21,372 nt of DNA, taken from NCBI GenBank assembly GCA_023666975.1, contig JAMPAW010000051.1:1-21372 (forward strand), in the 5' to 3' direction. The stretch is from Clostridium sp. (GTDB lineage Bacteria > Bacillota_A > Clostridia > Lachnospirales > Lachnospiraceae). Shown here piece by piece: positions 16,324 to 21,372 of this stretch. The position numbers and the translations under genes were made by a program. Each line of letters starts with the position of its first letter. Position 1 is the first letter of the stretch. The notes beneath the pieces were generated by a model. It made no database searches. It was given only the letters and a program-made list of their open reading frames with translations, and was not told where the DNA came from.

Positions 16324-17114
16324 ATATTTTTCAATATGTGTTTATGCAGAGAGCATTTGTCGTGGGGATTCTGCTGGCAGTGATTATTCCGCTGATTGGA
16401 GTGATTGTGGTCTTAAAGCGGCTGTCGATGATCGGAGATGCGCTGTCGCATACCTCGCTGGCAGGGGTGGCATTGGGGCTTTTGCTGGGATTTAACCCCA
16501 TTATCGGTGCCGTTGTCATCTGTGTGATTGCGGCTTTCAGTATCGAGGCAATCCGCAGGCGGCTGCCGAAGTATGCCGAGATATCCATATCCATTATTAT
16601 GTCTGTGGGAATCGGACTGGCGAGTGTGCTGTCCGGATTTATCGAGGACGGTGCGGCATTTAATTCTTTCTTGTTTGGCAGTATCGTTGCCATTACGGAT
16701 ACCGAGGTGATTTTGGTCGCAGTGGTTACCGTTATCGTAGTAGTAACATTTATACTGTTATACAAGGAATTAATGTTTATTACCTTTGATGAGCAGGGTG
16801 CTGTACTCGCAGGGCTTCCCGTCAGGAAAATTAATTTTGTGATTACGATTCTGACAGCGATTACCGTGTCGGTAGCAGCAAGAAGTGTCGGGGCGCTCAT
16901 CGTGTCGTCGTTAATGGTGATTCCGGTTGCCTGTGCCATGCAGCTGGCAAACAGCTACAAGAAGACGGTGATTTATTCTGTGCTGTTTGCCCTGCTGTTT
17001 ACTGTGGCAGGTCTTTTTCTGTCGTACTATTTCAATTTGAAGCCGGGCGGCACGATTGTGCTCGTCGGTGTCGTGGTGCTGATTCCGCTGATGATGATTG
17101 GAAAAAAGCATTGA
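16317..17114 (+). CDS. znuB: Zinc-type metal ABC importer permease (ABC-3 family)
   Basis: A 265-residue permease with about eight helices and the ABC-3 family segments LKRLSMIGDALSHTSLAGVA (34-53) and SVGALIVSSLMVIP in the second half. The latter resembles zinc (ZnuB/AdcB) rather than manganese permeases. AAGGAGGA at 16303-16310 sets the start, inside the end of the ATPase gene. No substrate-binding protein gene (ZnuA) accompanies it in this window, so that part must be encoded elsewhere if the importer works. Its stop lies two bases from the stop of the convergent minus-strand gene. Confidence 0.9.
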   Translation: MLDIFQYVFMQRAFVVGILLAVIIPLIGVIVVLKRLSMIGDALSHTSLAGVALGLLLGFNPIIGAVVICVIAAFSIEAIRRRLPKYAEISISIIMSVGIGLASVLSGFIEDGAAFNSFLFGSIVAITDTEVILVAVVTVIVVVTFILLYKELMFITFDEQGAVLAGLPVRKINFVITILTAITVSVAARSVGALIVSSLMVIPVACAMQLANSYKKTVIYSVLFALLFTVAGLFLSYYFNLKPGGTIVLVGVVVLIPLMMIGKKH

Positions 17115-17116
17115 CA

Positions 17117-17878
17117 CTAATTCACTTCTTCAATATTGCTGAAGGACCAGGCGTGTATGTTAATCTCGATTACCGGAGAGCCACAGTATTCACAAACCTT
17201 GGCGCCTAATGACGAAAGCGGAGCACCGCAGTTGGGGCAGTTGATGCCAAGGGCATTGTCCAGCTCGTTTTCGACCAGGCTGCGGTCCTGAATATAGATC
17301 AGGTCCGTATTGTATTTCGTCTGGTATTTGTAAGCTTTTGTGCCTTCAATAACATTCTGCTCTGCGTTGGTAATGTAGTGAATACATTCCAACGAGGACT
17401 GAAAGGTAATGATACATCTTCCGCTGGTTTTGCGGTATTGATTGATTGCCGTCTGATGTATGTGGACATTGTCAAAATGTTCACGTGTGTCCTGTACGGA
17501 ACGCATCTGAATATGGTCTGCCAGCTGCTGCTTAAGCTCCGTGTTGCCGTCTTTCATCAACGAAGCGTTAGCGGCAGTCACCGCCTGTAGATAGCCGGTT
17601 AGCACGTTGTTTGCCCGCTCTTTCATCTCGTCATACTGAAAATCCGGAAAGTCCGATACAATTTTCGGCAACAAAAGGCTCGTCATCGCCGATACGGATT
17701 TGGGCGTTGTGGCATAGTCCTGCCGCATTTGCTCGGCGGCCTTTGTAATGTCCTCGGTGCCGAAAAGCGACCGGGAAAGTTCTCTTGTTTTCCGGCGCAG
17801 ATAGATGACTGTGGCAACGATCAGCACAATAGGCAGTAAAATGATAACCAGTGTAGTAATCAGAGTTAAATTATACAT
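17117..17878 (-). CDS. Membrane-anchored protein with C-terminal zinc ribbon, unknown function
   Basis: A 253-residue protein with an N-terminal helix (about 5-27), a basic stop-transfer segment (YLRRKTRE), a soluble middle domain of mixed alpha/beta type (about 45-200) and a C-terminal zinc ribbon C214-x2-C217...C229-x2-C232. The middle domain has a loose resemblance to Tim44-like or NTF2-like folds, which I could not confirm. The start at 17878 is set by GGAGGGG six bases upstream. It follows the double zinc-ribbon protein gene with a short gap, so the two are probably cotranscribed and act together. Confidence 0.8.
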   Translation of the reverse strand: MYNLTLITTLVIILLPIVLIVATVIYLRRKTRELSRSLFGTEDITKAAEQMRQDYATTPKSVSAMTSLLLPKIVSDFPDFQYDEMKERANNVLTGYLQAVTAANASLMKDGNTELKQQLADHIQMRSVQDTREHFDNVHIHQTAINQYRKTSGRCIITFQSSLECIHYITNAEQNVIEGTKAYKYQTKYNTDLIYIQDRSLVENELDNALGINCPNCGAPLSSLGAKVCEYCGSPVIEINIHAWSFSNIEEVN

Positions 17879-17900
17879 TGTATTCCCCTCCACAGCCGTT

Positions 17901-19001
17901 TCAGCTCCAAACACCTAAATAGTAGAGCAGAGCGATAATCGCAATAACGGCAATAACGGTAATGACGATCTTCGGCACGGAAACCGGTGTTCTGCCTGCA
18001 ACCTTGCCGGTCTGTCCGTTCACCATAAACTGATATACCGTATCGTTGTATTTAAAATTCGATATCCATATCGGCAAAAGAAGATATTTGTAAGTGATAT
18101 CATTAAATTGTGTGGACAGGTTGATATTACGTGTGCGGTCGGCATGGTGATCCCGTTCGATTTGGTCGGAGACATGCCGTTCCAATTTGGACTTAATGGA
18201 TTTCATCGCCTTTCCCCACGCATCTTTTAATCCGACGGAATAGCGTTCCGCTACAAATCCCGCAATATATTCAGGTTTGTACGTCTTGTTGTTTGCTGTG
18301 TCAAAAGGTTCGATTCTGCGCAGTATAGACATATCGTGGTTCTTGGAGGCAAGCACCAGTTCGTCGTCAATAAATTCCCGGTAGGTGCCGGAGGTGTGAT
18401 GCCATTCTGTTTCCGTGTGGGTATTGCCGTTGCAGTCCTTTCTCCTGTGGTCGATACCATATTCTCCCCGATAGGAAGAAAAAGTTTGTGAGTCGAAAGT
18501 CCAGTAGGGCAGATAGATTCCCTTAAAGCGCTTCGGTTTTGCGCTGTCCTTGGCAAGCTTGGGACAGAACCATTTCCTCTTAATCCATTTGTGAAACAGC
18601 TCCGATGCCTGCTTGTCACTGATGGAGAACGGAACTACGCCGCCGGGGGCAATCGTGTCCTCTTCGTTGGCGTCCATAACCTGATTAGAGCCGCAAAAAG
18701 GGCATACCGCAGAGGTTTGCAGCGCATCATAAATGGATTCCGCACCACATGCTTTACAAATAACCGTTTTGGTGTCTACTCCCCAGTCCTTGTTAGCGGT
18801 ATGCTCGGCCTCGTAGAAATCCAGTTCCTGTGCTCTCTCCGGTGCCTGCTCCTCCTGTTTGATTGCTTCTTCATAGTCACAATACGGGCACTTCAGACTG
18901 CCCGTGGCCGGGTTATAATCCATAACACCGCCGCATTGAGGACATTTTTTGTCCGTGTCTTCCTTGGTATCCGCAAAATTTATTTCATTAAAATCGTCCA
19001 T
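17901..19001 (-). CDS. Double zinc-ribbon, tail-anchored membrane protein
   Basis: A 366-residue protein of the kind often labelled TFIIB-type zinc-ribbon protein in Clostridia. Two zinc ribbons occur in the N-terminal part: C20/C23-C38/C41 and C82/C85-C100/C103. A conserved-looking middle follows (FKGIYLPYWTFDSQT at about 159-173; YKYLLLPIWISNFKY at about 304-318). One hydrophobic helix at 343-362 near the very end anchors it. The start at 19001 is chosen because GAGGGGG precedes it; the reading frame extends to 19025 without a good site. The function is unknown; the ribbons may be structural or may bind nucleic acid or partner proteins. Confidence 0.85.
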   Translation of the reverse strand: MDDFNEINFADTKEDTDKKCPQCGGVMDYNPATGSLKCPYCDYEEAIKQEEQAPERAQELDFYEAEHTANKDWGVDTKTVICKACGAESIYDALQTSAVCPFCGSNQVMDANEEDTIAPGGVVPFSISDKQASELFHKWIKRKWFCPKLAKDSAKPKRFKGIYLPYWTFDSQTFSSYRGEYGIDHRRKDCNGNTHTETEWHHTSGTYREFIDDELVLASKNHDMSILRRIEPFDTANNKTYKPEYIAGFVAERYSVGLKDAWGKAMKSIKSKLERHVSDQIERDHHADRTRNINLSTQFNDITYKYLLLPIWISNFKYNDTVYQFMVNGQTGKVAGRTPVSVPKIVITVIAVIAIIALLYYLGVWS

Positions 19002-19068
19002 TTTTCCCCCTCGTTCTTTGTGCAAAATGATTGCCTGCTTACATTATCTTATGCTGCCGCATGCAAAA

Positions 19069-19716
19069 TCAGAGCTTTGAATAGCCGTAGCTGTTTACGA
19101 TTGCTTCGATTTTCTGGCCCGCCTGACAGTATGGGCACTGGTTGTGTGGATAAGTCTTATATTCCGGAATATCTTCTATCTTAAATAAAGTATGAATCTG
19201 CTGACCGGCAATTTCTTTGTTTGCAGAGAAAATTGCAGAAATACCGGCAACAATGCCCCCGTAGTAGGACAGACATTCCAAACTGCGCTCTACCGTGCGG
19301 CCCGTGGTAGCGGAAGCCAAAAGAAGTAATACATGTTTTCCCTTTATCATCGGCTGCAGGTTATCCCGGAAAATCATCTGGCCGACAGAATTGAACTCAG
19401 GTGTCACCACATAAATGGCTTTGTGCTGGTTCATAGACATAATGCCGAAATTGGAAAGACCTTCTGCCAGATAAGAGCCGATTACCTCCGTACCGTCCAT
19501 ACAGATAATCGTATCGATTACCGTGTTTCCCACATATTCACTGGCAATGGATTTGGCGGCCGCATATGCCATGCTCTGACGGGATTTCAGTACCGTCATG
19601 TCAATGTAATGGGTGATGTGGGAATGGTTTGTTGCGAAGTGTCCCGGAATAACAGTAATCTTGACGTTGTTGTTATACCTTGAATTAATGGTTATTGCCT
19701 GGTGTTCAAAAGTCAT
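19069..19716 (-). CDS. Phosphoribosyltransferase-like protein (OPRT-type fold), degenerate PRPP loop
   Basis: A 215-residue soluble protein with the layout of type I phosphoribosyltransferases, often labelled orotate phosphoribosyltransferase in Lachnospiraceae. The PRPP-binding loop lies at 129-141 and reads VLLLLASATTGRT. The TTG core is present, but the two acidic residues that normally precede it (DD in VVDDVITTG) are L133 and A134. A C-terminal C194-P-Y-C197 with H191 suggests a bound metal. AAGGAGGG six bases upstream fixes the start. It is first of the three minus-strand genes. Catalytic activity is doubtful; it may be a nucleotide- or PRPP-sensing relative. Confidence 0.75.
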   Translation of the reverse strand: MTFEHQAITINSRYNNNVKITVIPGHFATNHSHITHYIDMTVLKSRQSMAYAAAKSIASEYVGNTVIDTIICMDGTEVIGSYLAEGLSNFGIMSMNQHKAIYVVTPEFNSVGQMIFRDNLQPMIKGKHVLLLLASATTGRTVERSLECLSYYGGIVAGISAIFSANKEIAGQQIHTLFKIEDIPEYKTYPHNQCPYCQAGQKIEAIVNSYGYSKL

Positions 19717-19760
19717 AGTAACCCTCCTTAATGATAATATACTTTTTAACGGCTGATTTC

Positions 19761-19789
19761 ATTTTATCTTTTTTTCCTGTGTATTTCAA
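19761..19789 (-). promoter_or_regulatory. Minus-strand promoter of the phosphoribosyltransferase/zinc-ribbon genes
   Basis: Read on the minus strand: TTGAAA (19789-19784), 17-bp spacer, TAAAAT (19766-19761). It lies about 45 bp before the first start codon and probably drives all three minus-strand genes. Confidence 0.65.
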
Positions 19790-20038
19790 GTAGAGAAACG
19801 GTATATTTGGCATTTCCGTGAAAAAGATTGGGACATAAATTGAAAAAGCGGGAAGAAAAAATTTTTACTATAAAATATTTTGTGGTAAATTGCTTTTTTG
19901 TAAAAAAATTATGACATATTGTAACATTTGTGTAAAAAGTTGGATATAATTATGTTAAAAACATTTTATTCCGACGAAGGATAGTGTAAAATTAACGATT
20001 ATGTTAGATATTGTCAGTCTATAAAAGCAAAATATCCG

Positions 20039-20067
20039 TTGACATAACGAAAAAATTATGCAATAAT
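20039..20067 (+). promoter_or_regulatory. Strong extended -10 promoter of the hydrolase gene
   Basis: Perfect TTGACA (20039-20044), 17-bp spacer, AATAAT (20062-20067) preceded by TGC, an extended -10 element. The predicted transcript start is near 20074. Confidence 0.7.
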
Positions 20068-20074
20068 GTTACAA

Positions 20075-20092
20075 AATTGTTACAAAACAATT
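20075..20092 (+). promoter_or_regulatory. Inverted repeat at the transcript start, operator or 5' hairpin
   Basis: AATTGTT-ACAA-AACAATT has perfect 7-bp arms and starts at about +1. Overlapping it, GTTACAAAA occurs twice (20068-20076 and 20079-20087), 11 bp apart, one helical turn. This suits a repressor site or a 5' stabilising hairpin. Confidence 0.5.
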
Positions 20093-20109
20093 AAGAAAGG
20101 GAGTAGGAT

Positions 20110-20145
20110 ATGGTAAAACCTTATCCGAAGATGTTATTGTTATGA
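20110..20145 (+). CDS. 11-codon leader ORF coupled to the hydrolase gene
   Basis: The ORF encodes MVKPYPKMLLL. It has a good ribosome binding site (AAAGGGAG ending at 20103). Its TGA (20143-20145) overlaps the ATG of the hydrolase (20142-20144) as ATGA. The hydrolase has no suitably placed ribosome binding site of its own, so the leader probably delivers ribosomes by termination-reinitiation. A small hairpin (GGATA/TATCC, 20106-20126) covers the leader start codon and could tune it. Peptide function, if any, is unknown. Confidence 0.55.
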   Translation: MVKPYPKMLLL

Positions 20146-20651
20146 ATTTGAAAAAGCTAGTAACCGTAATTGTAGCTGGATTTGCATTGTGCCTGATGAT
20201 GAATGTATCTTGTGAAGCAGCTGCTACAACCAAAGCTACTACGAAAGAAGAATATACAGAGAGTGAACTTCGTTATATGAGCAGCATTATCTATTGCGAG
20301 GCAAGAGGAGAATCCTATGCCGGGCAGAAGGCTGTCGGCATTGTGGTAATGAATCGTGTGAGAAGTAAATCTTTTCCGGACAGTGTAAAGGAGGTCATCT
20401 ACCAGAGAGGGCAGTTTTCACCGGTACGGAACGGCAGCTTCAGCAGAGCATTAAAGCTGTACGACAAGCAGAACAGAAAAGGTAAATTCAAGCAGGAAAT
20501 GAAATCCTGCAGGAAAGCGGCAAAGGAAGTCTTAGAAGGCTCGACCACCATTACGGTACGCGGGAAGAAAAAACAGATGAAGAGCTATTTGTTCTTTTCA
20601 AGGTATATTGCAAAAGCCAGATATCAGCTTGGCTCCCACCAATTTAAATAA
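20142..20651 (+). CDS. SleB-like cell-wall hydrolase (Hydrolase_2 family)
   Basis: A 169-residue exported protein. The signal peptide has a basic start and hydrophobic core (6-20) and is likely cut after the CEA/AAA segment (about 25-28). The catalytic domain starts at about 40 with YMSSIIYCEARGES, where E53 corresponds to the catalytic glutamate of SleB/CwlJ enzymes. VGIVVMNRVRS and QFSP match the family's conserved core. The C-terminus GSHQFK corresponds to the usual G-x-H-x-F end. There is no N-terminal peptidoglycan-binding domain, so it is a short catalytic-domain-only version. A role in spore cortex or vegetative wall turnover is likely; the promoter is sigma-A-like, so it need not be sporulation-specific. 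Confidence 0.9.
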   Translation: MNLKKLVTVIVAGFALCLMMNVSCEAAATTKATTKEEYTESELRYMSSIIYCEARGESYAGQKAVGIVVMNRVRSKSFPDSVKEVIYQRGQFSPVRNGSFSRALKLYDKQNRKGKFKQEMKSCRKAAKEVLEGSTTITVRGKKKQMKSYLFFSRYIAKARYQLGSHQFK

Positions 20652-20656
20652 TAGAG

Positions 20657-20698
20657 AATACAGGCTTATCATTTTTGATAAGTCTGTATTTTTTTTTT
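20657..20698 (+). terminator. Strong intrinsic terminator after the hydrolase gene
   Basis: AATACAGGCTTATCA pairs with TGATAAGTCTGTATT (about 15 bp with one G-U), a tiny T loop, and a run of ten T bases at 20689-20698. Confidence 0.92.
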
Positions 20699-20736
20699 GT
20701 GAATATACTGTAAGTAAAAGAGGACAGGGTATTTTT

Positions 20737-21156
20737 ATGAAACGCCGTAAATACATATTTTTACTTGCAATGTTTGGCATTTTTCTCTTGTCAGTGCTGG
20801 CGGGCTGCCGGATTGAGGAGACAGATGAGGAAAAGATTAAGGATTTGGACTATACCGTCTGCGACGAGAGCAAGCTGCCCGATGCACTGGTGGATTTGAT
20901 TCAGGAAAAGAGAAAAGAACCGTTTAAACTGACCTACCGCACCAGAGATTATCTCTATATTGTGGTCGGCTATGGAGCACAGGACCGCACGGATTTGAAT
21001 GTACTTCTGACCGAGCTGTACCTGACCCAGAATGCAATTTTTGTCGATACGGAGCTGACTGCCGTAGAGGACACCACACTGGCGGATAATCTGGTGTCCT
21101 ACCCATGGATTGCGGTAAAGTGTGAGCGGTATGATGTACAGATAATTTTTCGCTAG
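20737..21156 (+). CDS. PrcB-like lipoprotein
   Basis: A 139-residue lipoprotein. A basic start (KRRK), hydrophobic helix (7-20) and lipobox LAGC with C24 give a membrane-anchored extracellular protein. The region from about 45 resembles the PrcB C-terminal domain: DYLYIVVGYG, then ELYLTQNAIFVDTEL and a final SYPWIAVK...IIF. The usual glycine-rich PTGGY motif after the YG is replaced by DRTDLNV. The start at 20737 is chosen for its signal peptide and the AGGACAGGG just upstream; a longer frame from 20608 runs through the terminator and is not real. No promoter stands out between terminator and gene. PrcB proteins are linked to protease complexes in other bacteria; the role here is not established. 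Confidence 0.75.
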   Translation: MKRRKYIFLLAMFGIFLLSVLAGCRIEETDEEKIKDLDYTVCDESKLPDALVDLIQEKRKEPFKLTYRTRDYLYIVVGYGAQDRTDLNVLLTELYLTQNAIFVDTELTAVEDTTLADNLVSYPWIAVKCERYDVQIIFR

Positions 21157-21372
21157 AGGAGTCCGTATAGTGGATTATTTCCAGCCATTTTCTCCCAACA
21201 AAATATAGGGCAATCGCTTAATATTTTTTATCGCCATGATCCTGAAAAATATATTTCTGTGTTCTGGCTCGTCATGTTCATCTGCCTGCCATGAGAAATA
21301 TCTGCTTGGTTTTTCTGTTTGCGAATTGTCCGAAACCAGAATGTCTCTGCCTCTGCTCGTAACCTACGGCTT
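21157..21372. other. Right-hand end, possible gene remnants
   Basis: No complete gene is visible. On the plus strand, GAGGAG precedes a GTG at 21170 that opens a 12-codon frame (MDYFQPFSPNKI), which stops at once. On the minus strand a frame is open from 21363 to a TAA at 21177-21175 (about 62 codons, ending LLGENGWK) but has no good start. Both may be remnants of broken genes or chance. Confidence 0.3.

Larger units (their letters stand above)
19790..20109 (+). other. AT-rich regulatory region before the SleB-like gene
   Basis: No gene is visible. It holds A/T runs, an isolated TATAAT (19945-19950) without a good -35 box, and the stronger promoter at 20039-20067. The downstream part carries repeated TTACAAAA words and an inverted repeat, described separately. 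Confidence 0.5.

Noticed and set aside
16331..16939. 202-residue minus-strand ORF
   Set aside because: It is antisense to the zinc permease; its Thr/Ile repeats mirror the hydrophobic codons of the real gene.
18591..19184. 197-residue plus-strand ORF
   Set aside because: It lies antisense to the zinc-ribbon protein gene and has no ribosome binding site; the minus-strand gene has clear motifs.

Overview
The window looks like chromosome from a low-to-mid GC, Gram-positive, spore-forming and probably motile Clostridia, most likely Lachnospiraceae (Roseburia/Agathobacter/Butyrivibrio-like). The reasons are strong GGAGG-type ribosome binding sites, sigma-A promoters of TTGACA/TATAAT type, a long methyl-accepting chemotaxis receptor, a SleB-type cell-wall hydrolase, lipoproteins with lipoboxes, and small paired zinc-ribbon membrane proteins. 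This placement is inferred from protein style; no marker gene is present. No tRNA, rRNA or CRISPR array was seen.

Region 1 (1-8438): after the tail of an upstream gene and its terminator, a promoter at 154-183 starts one tightly packed operon. It encodes an OmpR-type response regulator, a sensor histidine kinase, a large lipoprotein, two polytopic permeases, a BcrA/DrrA-type ATPase, a secreted CARDB-like protein with a C-terminal anchor, and a MacB/FtsX-like permease. The permease lacks its C-terminal half. Its last codons lie in a 165-bp imperfect palindromic element (8404-8568). No MacB-type ATPase follows, so the end of the operon appears lost.

Region 2 (8569-10761): a long leader with a good promoter and a 15-bp palindrome precedes a TTG-started chemotaxis receptor, which ends at a strong terminator.

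Region 3 (10768-14892): a visibly AT-richer block. It holds a divergent single-pass membrane protein of unknown function and a four-gene cassette: a 121-residue secreted peptide precursor, two MacB-type permeases and a MacB/LolD-type ATPase. The cassette looks like a peptide with its dedicated exporter or self-protection machinery. A 15-nt inverted repeat brackets the peptide gene. This is the best candidate for an undescribed system here.

Region 4 (14922-17114): a HIT-family hydrolase followed by the ATPase and permease of a zinc-type ABC importer, with no binding protein in the window.

Region 5 (17117-19789, minus strand): from one promoter, a phosphoribosyltransferase-like protein with a degenerate PRPP loop, a double zinc-ribbon tail-anchored protein, and an N-terminally anchored protein with a C-terminal zinc ribbon.

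Region 6 (19790-21372): an AT-rich regulatory region, an 11-codon leader ORF overlapping the start of a SleB-like hydrolase gene, a strong terminator, and a PrcB-like lipoprotein. The last 200 bp hold only possible gene remnants.
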